Shown here one piece after another: positions 38,218-49,140 of a stretch of DNA of 64,000 bases. The DNA is from Acholoe squamosa (taxonomy: Eukaryota > Annelida > Polychaeta > Phyllodocida > Polynoidae), in the NCBI GenBank assembly GCA_949317995.1, contig OX439050.1, positions 46,935,777 through 46,999,776 of the forward strand. Reading direction: 5' to 3'. Both the position numbers and the translations under genes were made by a program. The notes under the pieces were generated by a model that saw nothing but the letters and a program-made list of their open reading frames with translations, did no database searches and was not told the origin of the DNA. Position 1 is the first letter of the stretch. Every line of letters starts with the position of its first letter.

Positions 38218-38345
38218 ACCTGAGATCCAGACACACCCGGCACATTGTCTGCACTCCCAGCCAGACAGACAGATTCAGTTCCAGGCTATGGACATACAAC
38301 TGTTTGTGGATGGAGAATGCATCTTATAACTTGAGAGAAAATTGA
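38218..38345 (+). CDS. Candidate terminal exon, unknown protein
   Basis: Two acceptors in a row (AATTTCAG and TTATTTCTTAG) precede an open frame that includes RHTRHIVCTPSQTDRFSSRL, then WTYNCLWMENASYNLREN and a stop. Composition is gene-like and two possible glycosylation sites are present. No family is recognised. It lies just left of a minus-strand candidate (38446-38620), so at most one may be right. Confidence 0.2.
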
Positions 38346-38445
38346 AACATTTTGTACAATTATGACACATACATTACAGTAGTTTTCACTGGGTTGCTAT
38401 ACTACTGTGCTGTATGAGTTATGAGGAGCCGCACCCTATCATCAC

Positions 38446-38620
38446 CGTGATCCAGTGACTGTATACGCCATGTGGCCACTGGGTGGCAGCACTAGTCTAG
38501 GAGTGACATCATAAGTATTGATCGGGAAGTCGTCTGCTCGCGAGTTCAGCTCAGGTAACCAGTGCAGGGTCAATTTATTCGGCCCCACCAGCTCCACCGG
38601 CCGGCGTAGCTTTTTTAAAA
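38446..38620 (-). CDS. Candidate exon, fibronectin-III-like
   Basis: On the minus strand, an excellent acceptor (TTTTATGTTTTCAG) ends at 38621. The frame then reads LKKLRRPVELVGPNKLTLHW followed by LPELNSRADDFPINTYDV. The pattern V-x-L-V-G-(x)3-L-T-L-H-W-x-P, then P-I-x-T-Y-x-V, is that of the A, B and C strands of a fibronectin type III domain. The frame goes on through a proline-rich part to YTVTGSR. A GTGATG donor follows at 38445. The tandem pair GGGACCCTGCCATCTAATGG lies upstream in the same frame but before the acceptor. The donor is uncertain and the domain call is by eye. Confidence 0.4.
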
Positions 38621-38740
38621 CTGAAAACATAAAACACCCTCCCTCATTTTGTTTTCTTCTACTGCGTCGTGGCTGCCGCCACTCTAAATGACCCCGCCCA
38701 CATTGCAGACTGATGGACGAGGAGGAGGGGGATCGTGGGT

Positions 38741-38802
38741 GTGGGACCCTGCCATCTAATGGGACAGAGATCGGGACCCTGCCATCTAATGGGACAGAGA
38801 TC
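38741..38802. repeat. 30-bp tandem duplication
   Basis: Two adjacent copies of a unit starting GGGACCCTGCCATCTAATGG and ending ACAGAGATC. Confidence 0.9.
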
Positions 38803-39147
38803 ATCGCCAGAGTAGGGATGAGTTGAGAATTCGAGAATTAAAGTAAGGATAGTGTGTGGTGGGGCATGAAAATGACTTTGAACGGAAAGGGTATGGGGAA
38901 ACTGGAAAGGGGATTTGGAGACAGAAAATTATTCAAATCAAATAGAGGTAACTTTATTGGGGGGAAGACGATAATATTCGAGGATTGGGATCGGGATCCG
39001 TAGCGAAGATGGCTGGCCATCAGGAAGTGGATAGCTTTACTACTTCTGAGGATTTCAGAGAGAACAAATGGGAGTATCAAGTCAAGATAAAAGCACTGTC
39101 TTCACTGATTACCGACCATATCTGCCACTGAAGAGCAATGTGTCCTC

Positions 39148-39319
39148 TAGACTGGCTGCAGTCCCTGAGCTCTCCTCCCAACACCACTACCCCCCATGCC
39201 TCTCCTCCTCTGGCTACTGGGTTCGCTAGAGGTCTTCTTAATTTTTCTGTTTAAAACTTTAATTCATTTCAATTTTTATTTCAATCTTCCATTAAAATTG
39301 AGAGACTTGAGCAAGTCTA
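39148..39319 (-). repeat. TAGACT...AGTCTA dispersed repeat, copy 2 (inverted)
   Basis: The reverse orientation of 26344-26515: TAGACTGGCTGCAGTCCCTG at the left and TTGAGCAAGTCTA at the right, with the C-rich and AT-rich sections in mirror order. Confidence 0.7.
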
Positions 39320-39361
39320 TGTGTCGTCCTGTGCCTAGACAAATAGGGTGGAGGCAAAACA

Positions 39362-39436
39362 GGCTGCTCTCTCCCCTTTACCGTAAAGGGGGAGAGAGCA
39401 GCCCGGACAGTCGTAAAGTTTACGACTGTCCGGGCT
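39362..39436. repeat. Two adjacent long hairpins
   Basis: Hairpin 1: GGCTGCTCTCTCCCCTTTAC (39362-39381) pairs with 39383-39403, with one extra G. Hairpin 2: AGCCCGGACAGTCGTAAA (39400-39417) pairs exactly with 39419-39436 around a single base. The hairpins overlap by AGCC and have unrelated arms. Confidence 0.9.
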
Positions 39437-40299
39437 CAGTACTGATCAGGGATAGGCTGTTTGTCGCTATGACTACATAAATACAGCCTCAACCCTTAAA
39501 TCCTGAGCAGGCGAAGGGTTTAGGAGACGTCCCCCTAACTGTGTGAAAGTTGGGTTCCGTCGTTTACGTCTAATTTACATAATAAAGGTGCTATGCATAC
39601 AGCATAGCTATCGCCCTGGAGAGGGTTCTCCAGAGGGTCCTCCTGTACCAAGGCTTCACCATACACACAAATCTGCTTATCTCTCTCCATTTATTAGAAA
39701 CCAGCCTGATAGCTATAACATGACCTAATAGAAAGTGGGCATTGTAAATGTCCACCATGACAGTCAGAGGGTAAACATCTATGACATTTATAATGGCGTA
39801 TAACAGCCTAATATACGTCATACCGTCATGGTGGGGGGATCAAAAACACCAGTGGTTAACCTGACAGTTTTTATTACTGTATACATGTATGTGTAATAGT
39901 AACCACATCGTTTATATAATGCGGTTTGGCATTGGTCTCTATGTGGCTTGTATGAAACCACTAACGCTGTCATTAATTATATTGCATTGAAATACAAGTC
40001 AAATAGCATGTCAAGATCCAAAGGATAACAAAAAAAATAGTGGCAAAATTGTTGTAGATTCTAGGCTTTAGAATGATTGCAATTGTTGACATGTGCATTA
40101 TTGTGTCAGTTTTATTGGCATCTACCTTGTATAACATAGAGTGTATTCATTTCATATGACATAGACCCACAATGATTGCTTTGAAGTGCCCATGGCGGCT
40201 CGCTACTGCAATAAATTATGCCATTTACAATATAAAAGTCTTGGCAACGCTAACGTCGCAATATACAATACACACATTGAACTACTGCCATTAAATTTG

Positions 40300-41060
40300 A
40301 TGTTCAGCACACGGGCTGCAACCAACAAGCAGCTGCTAGTGCACAGGTTAGGACGGGTCCTCCAGGGCGGGCCCCCAACACACTGGAGGGTAGCGGTGGG
40401 TGGCCAGACACCAGGGACTGCTGCAGCCAGCCCCTGAAGGCCACCACTCCACGCCCCCTGGATCCCGCCTACGCTACCCCGCTACGGCTGCCGACTGGGT
40501 AGCTAGCGGGGATCGATCTTGTACTCTTCTCATCCCCCTCCCCTTGATCCAACTACGCTGTGCATAGGCCTATTCCCCCCCCCCCCCCTCACTCCACCAA
40601 GCCTTCCTGGCCGCCACGCTCCAGCACTGTCGGCTTTCAGGGCGGCTGACGCTGTGTCGGGCTGCGGCAGCCTTTGCCGCAGCCGCCACAGTCTGCTGTC
40701 TGACGCCTTCCCCAGCCGCTGCTGCTGCTACCTCCCGCCCACCCACCCCTCCCCGTCTTAGCCCTCCAGCCACCGCCGGCCAATGGCAATGGTAGCGGCA
40801 GCGCGCCGACTAGACATAAAATTGGCACCAGGCCAAGTCTTGTGCCACACGTGGCTGGGCGGGATGCGGGCAGCGGGCAGCACTGCGCTCTTGCCGTGTA
40901 CCCGGTCCCAGCGGACCGCGAGCAGCAGCAGGCGCAGCAGCAGGAGCAGCTCAGCATCTCCATCCCCCGCAACAACAACTGCAATTCCAGGAAAAGCAAT
41001 CAAACTATCTGCACTCCCACGGACTCCCACACACTCGTTACCCCAGTGGCCAGAGCCTAA
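40300..41060. promoter_or_regulatory. GC- and CpG-rich island, possible promoter
   Basis: This is a markedly GC-rich block with many CG dinucleotides and GCTGC/GGCAGC words, unlike its AT-rich flanks. Overlapping open frames on both strands (for example 40783-41205 plus, 40637-40999 minus) read alanine, arginine, serine and glutamine-rich peptides, as expected of such DNA. One plus frame includes EQQQAQQQEQLS. No start is clearly better, so it is marked as a possible promoter or first exon region. Confidence 0.3.
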
Positions 41061-41427
41061 CAAGGATCTCCTTCCCTCAATTAAGATGACAACATTTATT
41101 CTAAATGATGAAGTTTACAAGAGCAAAGGTTGTAAGCTCATGAACCTTTTCTACACCGTTTCTACCCTGTTCCCTAAATGTGATATTGTATATTGGATAA
41201 CTTAGTCTGTCTACGATTATATGCATGCTGGTATATCCTATAATGTTCTTTGGCCAAATCCAACTAATCGCCTTAATGTATTTAACACCAAAAGTTTATG
41301 CTTACATAATAAGGGAATTAAGTTACACATGTCCCCAATTCAACAGTCACACATTGGCACTGTCTCAGGACTGAACCGATCCCCCAGCACGACAATCTTA
41401 TCTAATTAACTCATTTGAAATGCATAA

Positions 41428-41545
41428 GGCCAAAAAATAATAGTTTGTGTTTCCAGTAACATGGCTAAAATGTCTAGGGTCGGTAGGTGGGATTTTCTTT
41501 TTAATTTTGTATAGAAATGTATGGGCAGACATGTTGGATCTTATG
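41428..41545 (+). repeat. Partial copy of GGCCAAAAAA...TTTCCGGTAACATGG repeat
   Basis: GGCCAAAAAATAATAGTTTG, TTTCCAGTAACATGGC and GGGTCGGTAGGTGGGATTTT follow the same order as the left end of 49141-49511. The right half is missing or too diverged. Confidence 0.55.
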
Positions 41546-43039
41546 ATTTACTACTGGTAGTAGAAATATGAAAAACATGAGAAATGTGAAGCAAATTTAA
41601 AAGATATGATTGAATGTAATGAACTGTACACCAATGGATGAGGACCAGATAAGCTCCACCGAAAAAAAGGATGAAAATAATTACGGGAAAAATGCCTAAA
41701 ACTTCCCAAATAATGTAAAAAATACCCCCCCCCCCCCTTCAAAAAAAATCCAGGGTTGGCCTCAGTGCACCAAATAACCGCTGTGCCCCCATGTTCCACA
41801 CCCATGTCCACGTGGGCTGTGACGGGGCAGGTGGGTTTTAGTTAAGTTTATTTCAGGAGTCATTGTGAGTTAGGCTGGAAACATACCCCTGAATTCCGTT
41901 CCGCTTCTCTCCCACTACATATACAGACCGCAGATGCCCAGCGTAATTGTGAGTAGGTGTCATTGTGAATTGACGCCCCTACCTGTCTCTCTCTATAAGC
42001 ACACCTCCATGCCCACCTGTACAGGTAGTTAATACACCTGTACAGCACCAGCCTTCACTGCCACCCCTTATCAATACACCATCTCTACACCATCCAGGTA
42101 CTAACCCACTACCTTCTACTCAGTCTAATTAATTGCAATCTGCAGTTAAGTCAACAGCTTTATCGGCAAGGTGCAAAGGTCAATGAGATCATAGCATGAG
42201 TAGATCTGGTCTTTATTATTGAGTCCAAGAAGTGTGAACTGGGGGCAGTAACCAGGGTGGGGATCCAGGATAGATTGGTCTTACCTCACAACAACACTGG
42301 GAGGGGGCGAGGTTGGTAGTGTAAAATCCTCCCTCATTACATTTTTATGAATATTATTTCCTGATGTTATATCATTATAACTAACACATAATCAGAGACT
42401 TAGGCCAGTCTAGATCCAAGACATTCTCATGACTGCTGCTCAGTTCATTTCAATTCAGGCTTGTGAGCATCTCACAAAAAGAGCTATATACCACATTGAG
42501 CAACCAAGCAGGAACGATGATCTACACACCCCACCATAAAGCATCCATTCCGTACGGTTCCTGTTCAATTAGCTGACCTGATTTTCAGGACACATCACAT
42601 GTCTTGAGAGTGATTGAATTTTTCAAGAGGCCACTCGATCCTGGACGTTGAAAAAGACCCAGTTTCCCGAGGCTGGATTGTCTTATCAGAACCAATAAGC
42701 ATTAACCTTGGCAAACGTCAAAGCCTATTGTCGGGCTGCCACATTCAACTCGATAAAAAAGTTGGTCTACATATTAAGCGTATAGATCTTTAAATGTGTT
42801 GGTAAAGGTTTATTTAACCCAATTTGGCGAATTCTTATTGATTAGTTAACTTAACATTCTTTTCCCTTTGGGGATCAGCGGATAAATATGTATAAGTCTA
42901 GGTGCGATAAACTTTATGGTAGGTTTAATAGGAATTCACTGACCTACATCAACATGTGAAAATGGCACTTTGTACATGTATCTTACATATTCACTATCAA
43001 TAAGAATAGCTTGGGTCAATTGTTCCTATTAAGTATTTA
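41546..43039. other. Stretch without recognised gene
   Basis: Contains C11 near 41726-41736 and AT-rich sequence. A minus-strand donor-like GTAAGA at 42283 has no exon before it. Confidence 0.35.
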
Positions 43040-43113
43040 CGAACGATCATGATGCCTCAAGACTTCAGTTGTCATGATGCACCAACTGAGTGCTGGTGAG
43101 TTACTCGCCGCTG
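43040..43113. mobile_element. TGATGCACCA-family fragment next to the LTR element
   Basis: ATCATGATGCCTCAAG, GTCATGATGCACCAACTGA and GGTGAGTTACTCGCCGC match the family. It stops where the 5' LTR starts. No matching continuation was seen beyond the 3' LTR, so a clean insertion into this element is not proven. Confidence 0.4.
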
Positions 43114-43389
43114 TGTAACGGAGGAGCCTTGTTGCTAGGGGATCATGGATGTCTATATTGGGAGAAGGGATCCAACACACACATGTGGGAGCAGGAGACT
43201 ATATTACCATGGTTACCTGGTGAGGGATACATGTGTGAGAAGGTTAGGAGCAGGAGATGTGTTGCATGCTGATTGGTTCAGGGGAGTGTAGGAATATTGT
43301 ATTGAAGTTGTATTTAGCTGTGTGTGAGGATGAAATAAATCAGAACTAAACTGCACTTGGACTGGGTCTTACTTCTTCACTATTTTACA
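43114..43389 (+). repeat. 5' LTR
   Basis: 276 bp, TGTAACGG...TTTTACA, with an AATAAA signal near its right part (GATGAAATAAATCAG) and an X-box-like word ATTACCATGGTTAC inside (43203-43216). Confidence 0.9.
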
Positions 43390-43808
43390 CTGGAACCACC
43401 GGCGGGACCAAGTAAAGTGCAGCTCTCATGTAAATAGTGGGAAGTAAGACATGTCAGGAGGATGGAGGAGATGGATACTGTCCAGTCATCATTGTAATGG
43501 GGATACTTAGGCCTTCATACAAGTGTGTATAGCAGTCAGAGGTGGCTGGAAGGCTGCTGGCAGTATGGCAGAGGAGGCAGATGAAGAGGATGATGTCCAG
43601 GTTCATCACATTGGTTCTCTATTTATCTTATGGAGAGGAGGGTGTGATCTACAGTAATATCTAAGGAGCAGGACACCAAAGTCAATGTGGAGGAAGTTGT
43701 GGGTGCATCTGCAGTGATACTGGTGTGTTGGTCTACATTTTCACAATATCAAGAGAGGAAGACAGCAAGAGTCCACAGCAAAATGGTGCAACAGGAGTAG
43801 ATGGGAGT

Positions 43809-44045
43809 TAGGAGCAGCTCATCAGTATCTATGGTAGGAGCAGCTCATCAGCATCTATAGTAGGAGCAGCTCATCAGTATCTATGGTAAGAGCAGCTCAT
43901 CAGTATCTATGGTAGGAGCAGCTCATCAGTATCTATGGTAGGAGCAGCTCAACAGTAGTATTGTGAGGAGCATCTCAGCAGCAGTGTCATGAGGAGCAGC
44001 TCAGCAGTATTATCTTGAGGAGCAGCTCAGCAGTGGTATCAAGGA
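43809..44045 (+). repeat. 26-bp minisatellite inside the LTR element
   Basis: About nine copies of TAGGAGCAGCTCATCAGTAT plus CTATGG. The early copies are near identical and the later ones drift. Confidence 0.9.
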
Positions 44046-44289
44046 GGAAAGGCTTATATCATGAGGAAGAGGTGACAGTGACTAAAATCATTTCTTGCTT
44101 GGAATCTCTGATTCCATGGTCAGATTATTATCAGGAGGGAAGCAAGAAGCTGGTGAGACAGAACTTTTATGGCAATGGCAGAAATATCATATTGAACTTG
44201 AAATCTAAAATAGTATCAACCAGGGACATGTAACATAATGGGAACTTTGAACAATTTATCTCAAACTATATCAAAAGTACAATTTAAAA

Positions 44290-44575
44290 ATGTTTTAATA
44301 GACTGTATATTACCAGTCACTGTGTAATGTTGCTTGTAGGTTCATTATAACATCAGTAGCTGTGTAATGATGCTGATATGTTCATTATAATGTTATTGGC
44401 TGTGTAATGTCACTGATATGTTCATTTTAATGTCAGTGACTGTGTAATTTCCCTGATAATGTTCATTAGGAGAGAATCAGGGGTGTGTGGAGGTCGTGGA
44501 GTGCATCAGGAGGGTATCAGGGGTGTGTGGAGGTCGAGGATTGTATCAGGAGGGTATTAGGGTGGTGTGAAGGTG
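44290..44575 (+). repeat. Two short tandem arrays inside the LTR element
   Basis: First, about four copies of a roughly 50-bp unit holding GTGTAATGT...TGATATGTTCATTA. Then two copies of a roughly 51-bp unit starting AATCAGGGGTGTGTGGAGGT. Confidence 0.8.
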
Positions 44576-44581
44576 AAAGTG

Positions 44582-44790
44582 GATCAGAATGACTAGGAGG
44601 TCGTTGGTAGTTGTAAGAGTGCATCAAAATGACTAGGAGGTCGTCGGTTGTTGTAAGAGTGCATCAGAATGGCTAGGAGGTCGTTGGTTGCGGTAAGAGT
44701 GCATCAGAATTGCAGGGAGGTCGTTGATTCTTGTAGGAGTGCATCAGGATGACAGGGAGGTCTGGTTTGTTGTAAGAAGTGCATCAGGAT
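44582..44790 (+). repeat. 40-bp minisatellite inside the LTR element
   Basis: Five degenerate copies of GTGCATCAGAATGACTAGGA plus GGTCGTTGGTTGTTGTAAGA. Confidence 0.85.
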
Positions 44791-45556
44791 GGTGGTGGGT
44801 TAGCTGTGCATGCAGAGGATAGGAGCATGGTATACACATGTGGTGATGTGTCTATTGGGGTGTACAACAGGAAAGATCACCAGGGGATTAAGCACAAGGT
44901 GGTCTCAGGGATAATCTGTAAGAAGGAACAGGCAGGATGTAATTGAATCTGCACCCTGTCCAGATGTGTGGATATATTTACAGCAGGATGCTGCAGTATA
45001 CATTTTGACATGGCACTTTTACTCCTTGTAAATGTGCATATGTAGCACTATATTCCTATCTGTGAGGACACATGGATTTGAAGGGTTAAAGGATGTAGAA
45101 CTGTATTAGGGGTAACAACTTCAATGGCTAAATTCTCAAGAAAGTAAATTAAGTTGGTAATATATGGCTAAGGGTTGTTAAGATATTGAGCAGGTGACAT
45201 CATCACTGCTAATATTTGATTGTCTGTGACATGTTATAGACAGGGGTGTGAAACTGTTTTTTTGTAAAGATTAGGGTAGACATGGTTATATAAACTTGTA
45301 TAGAGAGGAAGTGTAATAGGTCTTTATGAATTTGGTGTAAGGGAGTGAGTGAGATGATGGGTGATGTGTACAAATGTGAGTGAGATGATAAATGCTGATT
45401 AGGAGAGTCTGCATTGTCTTATAGGCGAGTGTGGGAAGTAATAGGTGTGGTACAAAGGTATAAAGGAAGGAGGGGATGATGTGTGCAGGAGGGATGGTGT
45501 GATGCTGGTATGTCTATCTGCATTGTCATGTTCTCAGGGAGAGGAGGGCATGTGCA

Positions 45557-45898
45557 GTGAGGGCTGGCGTGATACATTTGTACTGGTCTGACAGTCTGTA
45601 AGCAATGAGGGCTGGCGTGATACATTTGTACTGGTCTGACAGTCTGTAAGCAGTGAGGGCTGGCGTGATACATTTGTACTGGTCTGACAGTCTGTAAGCA
45701 GTGAGGGCTGGCATGATACATTTGTACTGGTCTGACAGTCTGTAAGCAGTGAGGGCTGGCGTGATACATTTGTACTGGTCTGACAGTCTGTAAGCAGTGA
45801 GGGCTGGCGTGATACATTTGTACTGGTCTGACAGTCTGTAAGCAGTGAGGGCTGGCATGATACATTTGTACTGGTCTGACAGTCTGTAAGCAGTGAGG
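45557..45898 (+). repeat. 48-bp minisatellite inside the LTR element
   Basis: Seven full units start at 45557, 45605, 45653, 45701, 45749, 45797 and 45845, plus a partial one. They are nearly identical (GTGAGGGCTGGCGTGATACA...). Because 48 is a multiple of three, two minus-strand frames stay open through all units, one reading a 16-residue repeat (MYHASPHCLQTVRPVQ). Confidence 0.95.
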
Positions 45899-46374
45899 GG
45901 GGCGTGGTTTAGCTGTAATGGGGAGAATGGTGGGTTAAAGGTTCAGGGCATATTATGGCTAAATACCTCTATTGTTGCTGTGTGCGCATAGAAGGTCAAA
46001 TTATGAAGAGGGGTAGTCATATATATATTTCTGGGGGGTGATGGGATATATTTTAGAGGGGAAGGGGATCCCTAATTAATAATATCATAAAAACAAAATT
46101 GAAAATTAAAAAAATTTGGATTTTCATTGATGTCTATTGGTGAAGGGATTTGTTAAAGAGCCTTTGAGTGGTTCACCATTGGATGGGAAGGTGATGGGGA
46201 AAGGGAGGCTAAGGCCACTCTTGGTAAGCGGTATTGGACAGAGCTACTCAGATTAGCCCTGGGAATGAATGAAATGTCCCAGTTGGTTATGAGTAAAACT
46301 GTCCAATACACCTGGGAATAAACATTATTTATAGTACGGAGGGTTCTTCAGTTGTGACGGACCAACCTAACTAA

Positions 46375-46935
46375 TCGGGGCAGGCGGCGGTGGCGGCCCC
46401 AATCAAAGAAGCCATCATGGAACAGGCGGCGGAGGCGGTTCCAGAATGGTCAGGTGTGTGCTGAGGAGCAGGTGGCGGAGGCGGCTCTCCACCAGCACAC
46501 AGTGTATTGTTACCACAAACAGTGGATGAGGGGCTCAATGACAGTTGGTGGCGGATGCGGTCCTGCCAACTCCATTACAGTGGGTGTATATTTGGATATA
46601 TAGGGATTGTGGCAGCGGATGCGGTCCTGCCAACTCCTTTACAGAGGGCAGATGCGGTCCCCTCTAATATTGTATATTGGGATGACATATAGGGATTGTG
46701 GTGGCAGATGCAGTCCTGCCAATTCCTTTACAGAGGGCGGATGCGGTCCCCTCTAAGACTGTGTATAGGGATGATGTGTAGGGATTATGGCAGCGGATGC
46801 GGTCCTGCCAACCCCTTTACAAAGGGCGGATGCAGTCCTCTCTAAGACTGTGTAGTGGGATGACGTGTAGGGATTATGGCGGCGGATGCGGTCCTGCCAA
46901 CTCTTTTACAGAGGGCGGATGCGGTCCCCTCTAAG
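46375..46935 (+). repeat. GGCGGATGCGGTCC array inside the LTR element, 89-bp period
   Basis: The word GGTCCTGCCAA recurs with its start at about 46559, 46623, 46712, 46801 and 46890 (spacings 64, then 89 three times). Each unit holds two GCGGATGCGGTCC words. Shorter GGCGGCGG(T/A)GGCGG variants precede it from 46382. Confidence 0.85.
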
Positions 46936-47381
46936 TCTGTATAGGAGATGTACAGGGATGGGCTATAGAAAGGAAATGTTCTAGTGAAGTGAGAGAAAGG
47001 TGCTGGTATTGGTAATAATCGTATCCTAGAGTTATGTATGGATGTTGTATGGTAGCTATGTGCGCATGTACTGGTAGAATGCCTGAGTTGTGGATTAAGT
47101 ATACTCTGGTCATGTGCTGCATGAAAAAAGTACTTCGATGGTGTGTAAAGATTGTAAGGTGTGTGAGTGTGGTAATGTTGGGTAGCATATATATATGATG
47201 ATAATGTAGTCAATGGATGGCACAATGGTGGATAGGTGGAGGGCAATGTGCTGTATAAGGGAGTATGATATGGGGATGATGTGTGAGGATTGTACTGTAT
47301 GTAATAGTATTGATTTTGGGCACTATAAGGTGGTCAATGTACTGGTATAATGAAGAATGTGTCAATGTGCTGTATTCCGAA

Positions 47382-47533
47382 TTAGCAGGTTGTCACATGG
47401 GCGCGGCCATTGCTGGAGCTTATTACCAGCGAGTTCTACTTATAACACCTATCAGATGGGTACCAGTTGGCCCCCGAAGGACCGCAGTGAATAGATTGGG
47501 GTCCTCTCATTGGCTAATAATTAAACCTGCTAA
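47382..47533. mobile_element. Miniature TIR element nested in the LTR element
   Basis: TTAGCAGGTT (47382-47391) and AACCTGCTAA (47524-47533) are perfect inverted 10-mers around 132 bp of sequence unlike the surrounding interior. The flanks TTCCGAA and GTCCGTA are similar but not identical, so the target duplication is uncertain. Confidence 0.6.
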
Positions 47534-47712
47534 GTCCGTATAGAAGGGTCTATTTGGATGATATACAAGAATTGTAAGGTGCACAACAATGGTGATATTG
47601 TATAGGGCATGGTAATTTTGTTGTTAATGGGACAACATGTATATTGCATTATTAAATGATGGTACTCATTGGTTTTATATTCACAGTTGTGAATAACTTG
47701 ATGGGGGAGGTA

Positions 47713-47988
47713 TGTAACGGAGGAGCCTTGTTGCTAGGGGATCATGGATGTCTATATTGGGAGAAGGGATCCAACACACACATGTGGGAGCAGGAGACTA
47801 TATTACCATGGTTACCTGGTGAGGGATACATGTGTGAGAAGGTTAGGAGCAGGAGATGTGTTGCATGCTGATTGGTTCAGGGGAGTGTAGGAATATTGTA
47901 TTGAAGTTGTATTTAGCTGTGTGTGAGGATGAAATAAATCAGAACTAAACTGCACTTGGACTGGGTCTTACTTCTTCACTATTTTACA
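47713..47988 (+). repeat. 3' LTR
   Basis: 276 bp, apparently identical to 43114-43389. Preceded by the purine tract GATGGGGGAGG. Confidence 0.9.
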
Positions 47989-48960
47989 CCTGTTATATTA
48001 GCGCAAGACAGGCCAGTGCATGTCTGAACATTGAACTGTACTCTAGTTTACCCTTCATCAATTAGCCTTAGGCTAAGGGGTGAAAATAATGAACAGATGC
48101 CATGTATACTGCCAATATCGCCCCTTCAAGGTGCCTTAATTTGACTCAGATTGTCCCACCACACGCCTTGCCACAAGAAAACACCAAGAATAGACTCCTT
48201 ACATCTCCTATGGCGTTCTAAGTCATCGATCGCTATAATTTGGTAGTGTAGCTGATTCTCTCCTCATTAATTTCTGCGATGCATTTCTGAGGACAAAGGA
48301 TTGACCTGCTCTGACTAATATTTTATTTTGTACCTTTCTTCTGGGAATGAGTATGGTGCTGAGCAAATGCATCATGACATCCCCCCCCCCGCCAATGTGG
48401 CTTATAGTAGTGGATGTATACTGGACTTTGCTCACCTATCTGCAAAACAACCTTCAATCCCGGGCCTTCACTTCATGTCTTCCACTGAGCCTCTCTGCGT
48501 CCACCCCTGACATTCCCCCGTCAATCATGAGTCTAATCAGATGGGACGCCGTCTGTCTTTAAAGTTTAACATTGTCCCTGACGGATAGGAGGACTTGGAA
48601 GGGCATCACCCTCATTCCCCTAGCACCACCTGCCTGCGTTCTCCCACCCCATAGAACCCTGATGTTGTCTCACCCTCTCCCAGCCCCTTCAACCCCAATC
48701 TGGCGGGCCCTCGAACGTCCGATGCAGTTCCAGTGTGGACGCAAAGGAGATTGCTTCAACCCCTGCCTTTTGAAGTCCTGGGTGGCCCTGACCTCCTTGG
48801 GTCAGCTTGGGCTGCCAGGGGCACAGACCCAGGAGTGAATACTGACTGGAATCGTGTCCTGTACGTCAAACTAAATGTCCAACGGCACGCGAGGACACCC
48901 CCATGCAGCAGCTACGTCATTGTCCTCAGTCACATTGACGTATGCTAAATGCGTGCACTT
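47989..48960. other. Stretch without recognised gene
   Basis: A C10 run lies near 48381. Open frames here are short and without splice support. Confidence 0.35.
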
Positions 48961-49140
48961 TCTCAGAGGCGGATCCAGAATGGGTGGAGGAGGTTGCGCA
49001 GTACAAGCCTACAGCAAATCTGGAAACAGGCGGATCTAAAGGGGGCCCTGAATGTGCCTTCTGGACTCAAGTTGTACACAGAGAAAGAAAGTATGATTTT
49101 GTCCCTTCCTCGAAATTCTACAATCGATCATAGGAGCCAA

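Larger units (their letters stand above)
43114..47988 (+). mobile_element. Young non-autonomous LTR retrotransposon, Ty3/gypsy-type ends
   Basis: Two 276-bp long terminal repeats (43114-43389 and 47713-47988) begin TGTAACGG and end TTTTACA; no difference between them was seen by eye. Directly after the left LTR is a primer-binding-site-like TGGAACCACCGGCGGGACC, and directly before the right LTR a purine tract (GATGGGGGAGG). The 4.3-kb interior has no recognisable gag, protease, reverse transcriptase or integrase. Instead it is mostly tandem arrays (about 26, 50, 40, 48 and 89 bp). The TGT...ACA ends are typical of Ty3/gypsy (Metaviridae). No clear target duplication was found. Identical LTRs imply recent insertion, so it was probably moved by proteins from another element. 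It looks structurally whole but carries no coding of its own. Confidence 0.85.

Noticed and set aside
41221-41409. Plus-strand 62-codon frame after the CpG island
   Set aside because: Plausible residues but no acceptor or donor; left out.
43090-43272. Frame of 60 codons found twice (also at 47656-47871) as a duplicated gene
   Set aside because: It lies in the LTR; the duplication is the pair of LTRs.
45419-45865. 148-codon minus-strand frame with a 16-residue repeat, as a gene
   Set aside because: It is a translation of the 48-bp minisatellite inside an LTR element; a second frame is equally open.
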